This document shows positions 17,979-25,219 of a stretch of 64,000 bases of DNA, one piece after another. Source of the DNA: an uncultured Poribacteria bacterium (GTDB lineage Bacteria > Poribacteria > WGA-4E > WGA-3G); assembly GCA_951828385.1 (NCBI GenBank), contig OX639973.1, positions 5,695,200 through 5,759,199 of the forward strand. The letters run 5' to 3'. Within the stretch, counting starts at the first letter, position 1; every line of letters begins with the position of its first letter. The notes beneath the pieces were generated by a model that worked only from the letters and a program-made list of their open reading frames with translations, ran no database searches and was not told the origin of the DNA. The translations under genes and the position numbers were made by a program.

Positions 17979-18254
17979 TTATCCAACTGAAAAATATAAT
18001 TTCTTTCCGAGTACTCTTGCATACTTTCCTAAAGTTGACAATCTAACATCTTCCGCATGGTTTTCTATTCGTGAAATCGCTGATCTTTTAGTATTCAATT
18101 TTTGTGCAACCTCCTCTTGGGTTAAGCCAGCCTCCTCGCGGGCTTGCCGAAGGAGAACTCCAATCTCGAATTCCAAATAACCAGTTTCGTAATTCTCGGC
18201 AAATTCAGGGTCTCTGGCTTTGCGTTTTTCGACGTATTGTTTTAAGTCGCTCAT
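17979..18254 (-). CDS. XRE-family HTH regulator (HigA-like antitoxin form)
   Basis: A 91-residue protein with one Cro/CI-type helix-turn-helix: [45 protein letters not shown], here in two parts, residues about 30 to 76. The N-terminal [19 protein letters not shown] is characteristic of HigA-type antitoxins. No toxin gene is visible on either side, so it is an orphan or a plain repressor. Two near-identical palindromes at 18300-18316 and 18361-18377 lie just upstream and are its likely operators. GGAGG precedes the ATG. Confidence 0.85.
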   Translation of the reverse strand: MSDLKQYVEKRKARDPEFAENYETGYLEFEIGVLLRQAREEAGLTQEEVAQKLNTKRSAISRIENHAEDVRLSTLGKYARVLGKKLYFSVG

Positions 18255-18299
18255 CCTTTTCTTTCCTCCGTTAGATGGATATTAGACTTTCCATACATA

Positions 18300-18377
18300 G
18301 CACTCCGCTGGAGTGCAAGACATTGAGCACCTTATCCTCTATTCTCACTGCGAAGCAATAATACTCCGCTGGAGTGT
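18300..18377. promoter_or_regulatory. Twin palindromic operator upstream of the HTH gene
   Basis: GCACTCCGCTGGAGTGC (18300-18316) is a perfect 7-bp-arm palindrome. ATACTCCGCTGGAGTGT (18361-18377) repeats its 13-bp core with arms ACTCC/GGAGT. Centres are 61 bp apart, close to six helical turns, which would suit cooperative binding and looping. The nearer copy lies 46 bp upstream of the HTH ATG and overlaps a weak TTGCAC -35-like box. The rest of 18255-18465 shows no gene. Confidence 0.7.
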
Positions 18378-18465
18378 GGAAACTTATCACGCCCTGAATT
18401 TACGTCAGAAGAACTATATCAGATTGGATGACTCTAAACAGTAAAATTGAACCAACCTTATTATT

Positions 18466-19158
18466 TTAAAACTTACCACTATTGAGTGATGTTAAGGACA
18501 ACTGCTGATTAGGGTTCTGATATAACCACATCTCCATATTCTTCTTAATAGCAGCCCACTCGCTGTCCAAAATTGAATACCAAGCGGTATCTCTGTTTCG
18601 ACCTTTGATGATCATGTGCTGTCTGAAGAGACCTTCAAATTTAAAACCGAGTCGCAGTGCTGCTGCTCGAGACTTTTCATTCAGAGCATCGCACTTCCAT
18701 TCAACTCGGCGGTATTTTAACCTATCGAAAGCCTCACAGAGCATGAGGTATATGGCTTCCGTGTTCACGTTCGACCGTTGAGAATCCGGTGAATACCATA
18801 AGTGTCCGAGTTCCAGTCGTCGCATATCTGAAACGATGTTCAGGAAACTCACCATCCCAACACGTTGCTTTGATTCCAAATGGTGGACGATAAAGAAGAG
18901 TGGATCCTCTGATTTGGCTCCCTGCTCAAGCCACTTCTGCATGCTGCGTGTGTTATCAAAGGGTCCATAACTCATGTAGGTCCATATCTGCTCCTTGATA
19001 TCCGAACCGTGAGAACACGCATAGAGATCCGTAACATCGGTTTGTGGGTTGACTGGCGATAGCGTAATAAATTTACCTTCGTAGTCTATCCTTTGAGGTA
19101 AACCAATAGGAGCAGTAGATTGGACGATATTTCCAACGGGTAGAGACAATTGTGGCAT
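18466..19158 (-). CDS. GNAT N-acetyltransferase (RimJ/RimL-like)
   Basis: A 230-residue acetyltransferase. FITLSPVNPQTDVTDLYACS opens the fold, RRLELGHLWYSPDSQRSNVNTEA is the acetyl-CoA-binding region in degenerate form, and YRRVEWKCDALNEKSRAAALRLGFKFEGLFRQH followed by GRNRDTAWYSILDSEW is highly typical of RimL-type enzymes that acetylate N-termini or small amines. AAAAGGA precedes the ATG. Separated by 76 bp from the MBL-like gene, it may end the same transcription unit. Confidence 0.85.
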   Translation of the reverse strand: MPQLSLPVGNIVQSTAPIGLPQRIDYEGKFITLSPVNPQTDVTDLYACSHGSDIKEQIWTYMSYGPFDNTRSMQKWLEQGAKSEDPLFFIVHHLESKQRVGMVSFLNIVSDMRRLELGHLWYSPDSQRSNVNTEAIYLMLCEAFDRLKYRRVEWKCDALNEKSRAAALRLGFKFEGLFRQHMIIKGRNRDTAWYSILDSEWAAIKKNMEMWLYQNPNQQLSLTSLNSGKF

Positions 19159-19234
19159 AGCAATCCTTTTTGTATTAGTTATTGTGCGATAGGTGCATTC
19201 ACGGGGCAGGTCGTCTCACTGTCTCATCGAATTG

Positions 19235-19948
19235 TTAGGTGCGATGAAGCACTCTAAGTGCAGGATTTAAACGAAACCCTTCTTCTCGTCTTTGAGCCAA
19301 GTCTTTCCACGTAGCATCACACGCAATAAAGCGTCTCAAAACCTTTTTGGCATCGCGAACAACTGGCGATCCGTGACCGAAACATATAAGATCAAACTCA
19401 AAGTGTAGCAGAATTTTGAGAGATAAACGCGCTTCAGCAAGATCTACCAGATATTCAGGCGCGTTAAATCCCACTTTTCCACCCGGAATGCCGCTGTCTT
19501 TTCTGCCACCACTGAGGAGATCACCGATTATCAGTGCACCTTTGTGATTTTTTAGGTAGAAACAGACTTCCTCACGATGCCGGACATTCGGTACACGCAC
19601 GACTTCAAGGAGATCCCAAAGCACATCTCTGTTAGCGAAAGTATCATCAAAAGCAAATTCAGCGTCCTGTACCTGATTTTCATGGATCAAAACCTTACAA
19701 TCCCATTTTCGCTTGAATTCCGTCAAACTTCTCTCGTGATAGGCACAGGTTAGCATTAGATGTGTCGGACCGCCAAGTTCGTCAATCTGCTGAATCTCAT
19801 CCGCTGACAGTGGGAGCGGATCTATCAATGCTCGGATGCTGTTGCTCTCGTCTTGCACTAAAAAACTATTCCAGTTATATGCTTGATTCCGCGACGCACC
19901 GTGAACTTCCACCCAAGTAAACAGCTGCGGCATCAGTTTAGTCAACAT
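19235..19948 (-). CDS. Metallo-beta-lactamase-fold protein with a degenerate metal motif
   Basis: The start at 19948, after AAGGG, is preferred to an upstream ATG at 20005 that lies deep in the preceding gene; this gives 237 residues. NSFLVQDESNSIRALIDPLPL, GGPTHLMLTCAYHERSLTEF, GALIIGDLLSGG and LICFGHGSPVV follow the order of the MBL fold. The canonical HxHxDH is replaced by CAYHERS, and only the later Asp and His remain, so catalysis as a zinc hydrolase is doubtful or uses an altered site. It overlaps the LamG gene by 11 nt. Confidence 0.65.
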   Translation of the reverse strand: MLTKLMPQLFTWVEVHGASRNQAYNWNSFLVQDESNSIRALIDPLPLSADEIQQIDELGGPTHLMLTCAYHERSLTEFKRKWDCKVLIHENQVQDAEFAFDDTFANRDVLWDLLEVVRVPNVRHREEVCFYLKNHKGALIIGDLLSGGRKDSGIPGGKVGFNAPEYLVDLAEARLSLKILLHFEFDLICFGHGSPVVRDAKKVLRRFIACDATWKDLAQRREEGFRLNPALRVLHRT

Positions 19949-20708
19949 CTCTATCCCTTTTGAGTAAACCCCAAGTCGTCGCAGCTTTGTCCAAGGGTGA
20001 TACACTTAAGACTTGCTCCATATCTTGCTGAATCTCATCCTCAGTCAGAACACGGTTATAGATGACAAATTCATCAAGCTTCCCGCCATAGGGCCACGGA
20101 CCATCTAAACGATTGCCGAACCAGTGATCTGACGGAGAAATAGGAATTTCACCTTTCAGGGTATAGGTATTATCAAGTTTACCGTTGATATAAAGCCGAA
20201 GCTCCTTATCAAACTCGTAAACAGCGGCGACATGCGACCACTTATCGGTCGGAATCTCGTTCTTCGCGCTGTTCCATGTTCGCCCGCCAGCACCGGGGCA
20301 TCCCATCCACACGGAGGGTCTACCTTGATGGATACTCAGATAATACGTGTGGGGTCCCGCCTGCCCGCGGACATTACGATAATCGCCGACACTTTCTGGG
20401 TATATCCATACCTCCATCGTCAAATTCTTGGTAATCGCCAGAGTATCAGACGCTTCGGCAGCGACGACCCCTTTCTGAATCTGTTCATTAAAAAACACCC
20501 CTGAATTGATCTTTCCGTCTTTCTCCCATTTGGCATCACCTTCGAGTGTGCCGTGATTTTTCTTTCCGCTCAGGTCTTCGACCTCTTTTCCCTTTCCCGC
20601 ATCGAACGAGTAGTAAAGGACCATTGCGTCGTCCTGAATTGCTTCGCTCACAAAGGAAAATGTGAAAATGAATGCAACACTCAGAATATAGGAAACTATC
20701 CATCTCAT
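19938..20708 (-). CDS. Secreted LamG/concanavalin-A-like domain protein
   Basis: The ATG at 20708 is chosen because GGAGG lies 6 nt before it; 256 residues. A signal peptide (RWIVSYILSVAFIFTFSFVSEA) is followed by VLYYSFDAGKGKEVEDLSGKKNHG, LTMEVWIYPE, WSHVAAVYEFDKELRLYINGKLD and GKLDEFVIYNRVLTEDEI, the classic LamG order. The C-terminal DKAATTWGLLKRD is shared with the interrupted LamG gene at 42.8-43.6 kb. It is probably an envelope or extracellular carbohydrate- or protein-binding protein. It lies 14 bp after the ASCH gene in a likely ABM-ASCH-LamG-MBL operon. Confidence 0.82.
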   Translation of the reverse strand: MRWIVSYILSVAFIFTFSFVSEAIQDDAMVLYYSFDAGKGKEVEDLSGKKNHGTLEGDAKWEKDGKINSGVFFNEQIQKGVVAAEASDTLAITKNLTMEVWIYPESVGDYRNVRGQAGPHTYYLSIHQGRPSVWMGCPGAGGRTWNSAKNEIPTDKWSHVAAVYEFDKELRLYINGKLDNTYTLKGEIPISPSDHWFGNRLDGPWPYGGKLDEFVIYNRVLTEDEIQQDMEQVLSVSPLDKAATTWGLLKRDRDVD

Positions 20709-20722
20709 TTCATACCTCCATA

Positions 20723-21112
20723 TCAAGATGTCGGTTCAAACGCGTTGAGAAATGTTGAGGTTGTGTCCATGGCGATTTTATAGATCTTCCGGCGTGCAAC
20801 GCACGGGATAGGTGGTTCTATACGCCGCACATTTGACAGTTCCCAACAAACATAGTTAGGGATCCACGCTAATCCTTGCGATGCCGCCTCTTCGCGCGTC
20901 CAGTCGTGAACGCCTGTAATGTCCACGACTGCGCGTGCCAGTCCATTTGGGTCCTCCTGTCCCGCTTCGGTCAGGTAAATCTCATTCTCAACAAGCACGA
21001 GATTGAGAAACGGAATCTCCGGCGGGAGCCACCGTCGTATCTCGACCACTTTCTTTCCCGCAATAATGCGTTGTACGGACGGTGACACTATGGACAGTGC
21101 ATTAACTACCAA
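20723..21112 (-). CDS. ASCH-domain protein
   Basis: A 129-residue protein of the ASCH (PUA-like) superfamily: NALSIVSPSVQRIIAGKKVVEIRRWLPP, LVLVENEIYL, ARAVVDITGVHDWT and PNYVCWELSNVRRI. These proteins bind RNA or modified nucleosides, and some hydrolyse N4-acetylcytidine. The only in-frame start upstream of the domain is a TTG at 21112, 6 bp after the ABM gene stop, with no strong Shine-Dalgarno, so translation may depend on coupling to the upstream gene. Confidence 0.75.
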   Translation of the reverse strand: MVVNALSIVSPSVQRIIAGKKVVEIRRWLPPEIPFLNLVLVENEIYLTEAGQEDPNGLARAVVDITGVHDWTREEAASQGLAWIPNYVCWELSNVRRIEPPIPCVARRKIYKIAMDTTSTFLNAFEPTS

Positions 21113-21118
21113 AATCGG

Positions 21119-21439
21119 TTACTGCCAAGCGTCATCTGGCGGGTAGATGTTGGAACTTCCGCCGCCTGCGCCTTTAAAATCGCTCTCAGCGAACCAGTCT
21201 TTGACAGTATCCCGCCATTTGATGAAGTGCGGTGCTTTCAGATGCTCTTGGAACGCTGCCTCGTCTGTATAGACTTCATAAAGCCAGATCCGATTCGGAT
21301 CGGCCCCGTCTTGAATCACATCAAATCTGAGACAACCCGGTTCGTTTGCAACGGAGCCTTTCGCGTCGTCTATCATGGCTTTGATGAACGCATCTCTGTG
21401 TCCTTCCTTAATTTGAATCGGTGCGATGATAACAAACAT
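21119..21439 (-). CDS. Antibiotic biosynthesis monooxygenase (ABM/YgiN-like)
   Basis: A 106-residue ferredoxin-like dimeric alpha-beta barrel protein: MFVIIAPIQIKEGHRDAFI, SVANEPGCLRFDVIQDGADPNRIWLYEVYTDEAAFQEHLKAPHF. The family includes quinol monooxygenases and small detoxifying oxygenases that need no cofactor. AGGAGG precedes the ATG, making it the first gene of the probable ABM-ASCH-LamG-MBL unit. Confidence 0.88.
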   Translation of the reverse strand: MFVIIAPIQIKEGHRDAFIKAMIDDAKGSVANEPGCLRFDVIQDGADPNRIWLYEVYTDEAAFQEHLKAPHFIKWRDTVKDWFAESDFKGAGGGSSNIYPPDDAWQ

Positions 21440-21526
21440 ACTTTTTTCCTCCTATGAGTGATTTTCTTTTTGGTTTTGGTTCTTGATACCGAATTCATAT
21501 TAGCCTATCACAATTAGGGATAGATG

Positions 21527-22282
21527 TCAATTCGTTTGCCGAAAGTCAAGAACGGCTTCGTAGTGCTTGGTTACTTGACCGTCGTACTTCGTCTCAATGA
21601 GATTGGTAATCCCTTCAAACAGCAGATTTCTATTCTCGTCCGGTAACGCGATGTGCCCCGAATAGGTGCCAAGAAGCTTGATGTACTGCTCAGATGAATA
21701 CGTTTGCGTCCATGGATAGACGCGTCGAATTGGCGAGCGAAATGCCTCCACACCGGGAAAGTTCGTAGCGTGTGTAGAGCGATTCGTGGTCATCGGAGCG
21801 TAGTATTTATCGTAGAGGCTTTGGCTTTCCGCAAAGAATCCTTCGCCTTTTCTCACATGTTGGTTCGCGAAAACAGCAAGGCAACCATTTGATTTAAGTA
21901 CTTGGAAAGCCTTCAGATATCTCACCTTTGGATCTATCCAATGAAAGGCAGTCGCTGAAATAATCAGATCAAACGTCCCTTCCGGTTTCCATGCCTCAAA
22001 CGCTTGTTGGACAAACGAAACATTTGGATATTTTCTCAACCTTTCCCGCGCAACAGCAATCAAGTCAGCACCAATATCCAGACAGACCAATTCGTATCCG
22101 CGTTCCGCAAAGGGTTGAGTTGCTTTTCCAGTTCCACAGCCGACTTCAAGGATTCTGCTGTGATCGTTAATCCCAGAGAGTTCCACGATATCCTGTATCA
22201 GTTCTTCAGGGTAGCCGGGTCGTATATCCTCATAAAGCACTGCAGCGGTATTGAACGTAGTTTTGAGCTCGGTGCTTGGCAT
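21527..22282 (-). CDS. Class I SAM-dependent methyltransferase
   Basis: A 251-residue methyltransferase. FNTAAVLYEDIRPGYPEELIQDI leads to HSRILEVGCGTGKATQPFAERGYELVCLDIGADLI (motif I and the acidic ribose-binding residue), then FDLIISATAFHWIDP. Architecture and the RPGYPEEL lead-in match the paralogue at 8922-9716. Substrate unknown. It follows the PhyH gene by 48 bp. Confidence 0.87.
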   Translation of the reverse strand: MPSTELKTTFNTAAVLYEDIRPGYPEELIQDIVELSGINDHSRILEVGCGTGKATQPFAERGYELVCLDIGADLIAVARERLRKYPNVSFVQQAFEAWKPEGTFDLIISATAFHWIDPKVRYLKAFQVLKSNGCLAVFANQHVRKGEGFFAESQSLYDKYYAPMTTNRSTHATNFPGVEAFRSPIRRVYPWTQTYSSEQYIKLLGTYSGHIALPDENRNLLFEGITNLIETKYDGQVTKHYEAVLDFRQTN

Positions 22283-22330
22283 AATAGATTTTGTTTCTAC
22301 CGACTTCGCTGGGTTGGAGTTGTTCTATCT

Positions 22331-23098
22331 CTACGCCAACTTGCCGCGCAGCAGTGGGTTGTCTTTCATCACCTCGCCATCGCGATTTCGCGTACCGGAT
22401 GGCATGTAATGGATAGCCAGTGCCCGACGGTCTCGCGATGAGCGGTTCGGGTTCGTTTGGTGGAGTGTCATGCAGTGATGGACCATCACACATCCGGCTT
22501 TAACTGGCACTGGCACAGCACGATCCACATCAGCATCTACCTGCAACAACGCGGGCAATTTACCTTTCTCTGACTCAGCACGTCCGTGCGATGCTAATCC
22601 TTCTAAATAACTGCCGGGGATAACGTTCATACAACCGTTCCTCTCGTCGGCATCATCGAGTGCTAACCAGATACTCACAAGATTGGGCGGGACACACTGC
22701 CAATATGCGTTGTCCTGATGCCAATACACTTCACCACCGTGATAGGCGGGTTTGTAGAGTGCCTGATCATGAAATAACTGGATATCGGTACCGATTAAAC
22801 TCTCAACGATGTCCAACAGCGGTTCGTGGTAGAGTAACTTCCGATATTCCTCATCAAGCCGCCACATCTCCATGATCTGTAGCATTTCTTCTTCACGATC
22901 AGCGTCTTCATCGCCTTCCGAGTCCCCGACGACTGCGAGGTTACGCAATCCTTCGCCGATTGTGCCGCGTCTCTGTGAAAATTGGGCATCGTAATGTTCG
23001 CGTAGCACGGTAAGGTGTTCGTCATCAATAACGCGTCCATCGATTTTGAGATAGCCTACGCGCTTGAATTGCTCGACCTCTTGAGGCATAAGTTTCAT
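22331..23098 (-). CDS. Phytanoyl-CoA dioxygenase (PhyH) family protein
   Basis: The ATG at 23098 has AAGGAG 8 nt upstream and gives 255 residues; a longer frame to 23197 is not supported. It is an Fe(II)/2-oxoglutarate oxygenase. Metal residues are His127 and Asp129 in VYWHQDNAYW and the distal His213 in MTLHQTNPNRS, and Arg224 in RDRRALAIHYM binds 2-oxoglutarate. NGCMNVIPGSYLEG is the usual turn. These enzymes hydroxylate lipids or secondary metabolites and are strongly expanded in Poribacteria. A 5' fragment of a second copy survives at 24153-24186. Confidence 0.88.
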   Translation of the reverse strand: MKLMPQEVEQFKRVGYLKIDGRVIDDEHLTVLREHYDAQFSQRRGTIGEGLRNLAVVGDSEGDEDADREEEMLQIMEMWRLDEEYRKLLYHEPLLDIVESLIGTDIQLFHDQALYKPAYHGGEVYWHQDNAYWQCVPPNLVSIWLALDDADERNGCMNVIPGSYLEGLASHGRAESEKGKLPALLQVDADVDRAVPVPVKAGCVMVHHCMTLHQTNPNRSSRDRRALAIHYMPSGTRNRDGEVMKDNPLLRGKLA

Positions 23099-23159
23099 AA
23101 TACTGCTCCTTAAAAAATTTATGTAAACGCCTTGTGTTTGGGGTCTCAGCCTATTCTTT

Positions 23160-23858
23160 CTATTCTGCCTTTTCATCTTTTTCATTCTTCCAAGCATGCG
23201 TCCATAACCGAAGCAGGCGAGGCTTACGCACCTGTCGCACCCCTTTTCGGTTCATGAAAAAACGCATGAATAAGCCCCACGCAAAGCCTCCTACTATCCA
23301 AATTGGCAACTGAATAAACATTATTATCAAATCCCATTCTCTTCCGGACCAAACGTTCAACACAACCTCGAAAGTGACCCATGTAGGTACACCCCAACCG
23401 AAAACGCCTATCAAAACCCAATTTATGGACTTTGCTTGAATCAGAGGGCGTTCAAGGACCTTCGCCAATCTTTCTTTTTCTTTTTCAAGCCATCTTCGGC
23501 GGAAGAACCGTGCGGGGAAATACCACAGCGGAAAAGTAATCGCCAATACCGCGAGACTAAAAATATTCCATAGACACGGAATGATTTGATGGCAACTGGG
23601 ACAAACGAAGCCAAACCAATGCCCAAAACTATTCCATTTTGCCCACAAACGGCTGTTATTCAGCGTTTCACAGTGCGGACAGGGAATATAAATGCGTTCC
23701 ATCAAAGGTTTATCACTCTTTTGGTCAATCAAGGTGACTTTGGGGGCTCGTTGCCCGAAAATCAGCTCGTTGATTATCAGCACTGGGTTCAATACCAAAA
23801 ATAAGACATTGGGGTGAGGTAGTGCGTATATTTTGAATCTGTTTTTGTCGTATTGCAT
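23160..23858 (-). CDS. Zinc-ribbon multi-pass membrane protein, copy A
   Basis: The start at 23858 (MQYDKNRFKIYALPHP) is favoured because AAGGAG lies 9 nt upstream and the same start is conserved in copy B. The protein has about 232 residues. PCPHCETLNNSRLWAKWNSF and FVCPSCHQIIPCLWNIFS form a CPxC...CPxC zinc ribbon. Two or more transmembrane segments follow (IFSLAVLAITFPLWYFPARFF and later helices) with a KEKERLAKVLERPLIQAKSIN module. Function is not known to me. It arose by tandem duplication with copy B (24249-25154). Confidence 0.7.
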   Translation of the reverse strand: MQYDKNRFKIYALPHPNVLFLVLNPVLIINELIFGQRAPKVTLIDQKSDKPLMERIYIPCPHCETLNNSRLWAKWNSFGHWFGFVCPSCHQIIPCLWNIFSLAVLAITFPLWYFPARFFRRRWLEKEKERLAKVLERPLIQAKSINWVLIGVFGWGVPTWVTFEVVLNVWSGREWDLIIMFIQLPIWIVGGFAWGLFMRFFMNRKGVRQVRKPRLLRLWTHAWKNEKDEKAE

Positions 23859-23915
23859 GGGGTTCATCTCCTTTTCTCAAGAAATTTCATAGATTTTAGT
23901 TCCGACTTCAGTACC

Positions 23916-24152
23916 GTAGGTTGGGTTGAACGGAACTCAGAAGACTGATGTGTTCGCCAAATACCCCTCAAATCCAGCCTGTCGTCGTATGGAATCAAGA
24001 ACGCAGTGAAACCCAACTTCATACCGGCAGCGTCTCGGTAACCACAAAAATGTTGGGTTTCACTCGGTTTTTGTTTGATGTAACATCTACGGATCCGATT
24101 GATTTTTCTATTGTTTTTCAGATTTTGGTGGCATCCGTTCAACCCAACCTAC
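23916..24152. mobile_element. MITE-like element with 19-bp terminal inverted repeats
   Basis: GTAGGTTGGGTTGAACGGA (23916-23934) is exactly inverted at 24134-24152, bounding 237 bp. An inner inverted pair, GTGAAACCCAAC near 24007 and GTTGGGTTTCAC at about 24051-24062, makes a nested structure. No transposase is encoded. The right end abuts the surviving 5' fragment of a phyH copy, where homology to the intact gene stops exactly, so the element appears to mark an insertion or deletion point. No target-site duplication is obvious. Confidence 0.75.
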
Positions 24153-24186
24153 TAAATTGTTCGACCTCTTGGGACGTAAGTTTCAT
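24153..24186 (-). pseudogene. 5' fragment of a duplicated phyH gene
   Basis: Reading from ATG at 24186, MKLTSQEVEQF closely matches MKLMPQEVEQF at the start of the PhyH gene (23098). The leader also matches: AAGGAGCAGTA(C/T)T directly upstream is shared. Homology ends at the MITE terminus (24152). It shows that the unit duplicated was zinc-ribbon gene plus phyH start, and that the second phyH was lost. Confidence 0.75.
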
Positions 24187-24248
24187 AGTACTGCTCCTTA
24201 TAGTCAATCATAAAAATACCTGATTGTAGGCATTAATGGCTTCTTTAG

Positions 24249-25154
24249 TCAGATTCGGGTCTTTCTGCCAGATTCCAAACTATAGAAAACATACATGACT
24301 GCTCCCATTAGCCATCCTGCTAACAAACAAACTGGCAATATATCAAACATCCTCATCAAATCCCATTCTCTTCCCTTCAAAACCATCTGAACCTCCAAAG
24401 CCACCCACATGAATCCACCAAAATAAAAGATGCCTCTAACAAACCACCTTATGGACTCAAACCGATTTATGGACTTTGCTCGAATCAAAGGACGTTCAGG
24501 GACATTCGCCAATCTTTCTTTGTCTTTCTCTGTCCATATCGTTAATGAACTCGTCCAAAAGCCAATTACGATGACAAGTGGCAAAAAGTCGAGCATTGTC
24601 TGCAAATCCCATACTCTTCCGTTCGACAGAACCTGCAGTACAATCACCGACATCATCCCTATCCCGATAGATATACCCCAAACGACAACGCCTACACCTA
24701 ACGAAAGCCGATTTATGGACTTTGCTTGGCTCAAAGGATGTTCAAGGACCTCCGCCAACCTTTCTTTTTCTTTCTCAAGCCATCTTCGGCGGAAGAACGG
24801 TGCGGGGAAATACCACAGCGGGAAAGTAATCGCCAACACGACGAGACTAAAAATGTTCCATAGACACGGAATTATTTGATGGCAGCTTGGACACACAAGG
24901 CCGAACCAATGCCCAAAGGCAAAGATATTTCCTTTTCCCCACAAACGACTGTCATTCAGCGTTTCACAGTGCGGACAAGGAACGTAAGTGCGTTCCATCT
25001 GAGGTTTATCACTCTCTTTATCTATCAAGGTGACTTTGGCGACTCGTACCCCGAAAATCAGTTCACCAAATATTACGCATGGGTTCAGGATCCAGTGTAA
25101 GATAAGCGGATGAGGGAGTTTCCATATTTTGAATCTGTTTTTGTCGTATTGCAT
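24249..25154 (-). CDS. Zinc-ribbon multi-pass membrane protein, copy B (with internal duplication)
   Basis: Start at 25154 after GGAG, conserved with copy A; about 301 residues. It has the same CPHC...CPSC zinc ribbon and helices, but is longer because the module (E/D)KERLA-V-E(R/H)PL-AKSINR plus a pair of helices occurs twice (EKERLAEVLEHPLSQAKSINR and DKERLANVPERPLIRAKSINR). The region upstream (25170-25213) is homologous to that upstream of copy A. Role unknown; a membrane-bound zinc-ribbon sensor or partner is only speculation. Confidence 0.7.
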   Translation of the reverse strand: MQYDKNRFKIWKLPHPLILHWILNPCVIFGELIFGVRVAKVTLIDKESDKPQMERTYVPCPHCETLNDSRLWGKGNIFAFGHWFGLVCPSCHQIIPCLWNIFSLVVLAITFPLWYFPAPFFRRRWLEKEKERLAEVLEHPLSQAKSINRLSLGVGVVVWGISIGIGMMSVIVLQVLSNGRVWDLQTMLDFLPLVIVIGFWTSSLTIWTEKDKERLANVPERPLIRAKSINRFESIRWFVRGIFYFGGFMWVALEVQMVLKGREWDLMRMFDILPVCLLAGWLMGAVMYVFYSLESGRKTRI

Positions 25155-25219
25155 CGGGTTTATCTCCATGTCAAACGGTTAATCTTCTCAAGAAACTTCA
25201 TACATTTCAGTTCTAACTT

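Noticed and set aside
23864-24142. Minus-strand 92-codon frame
   Set aside because: It lies inside the MITE-like element and its nested inverted repeats; no domain and no ribosome-binding site.
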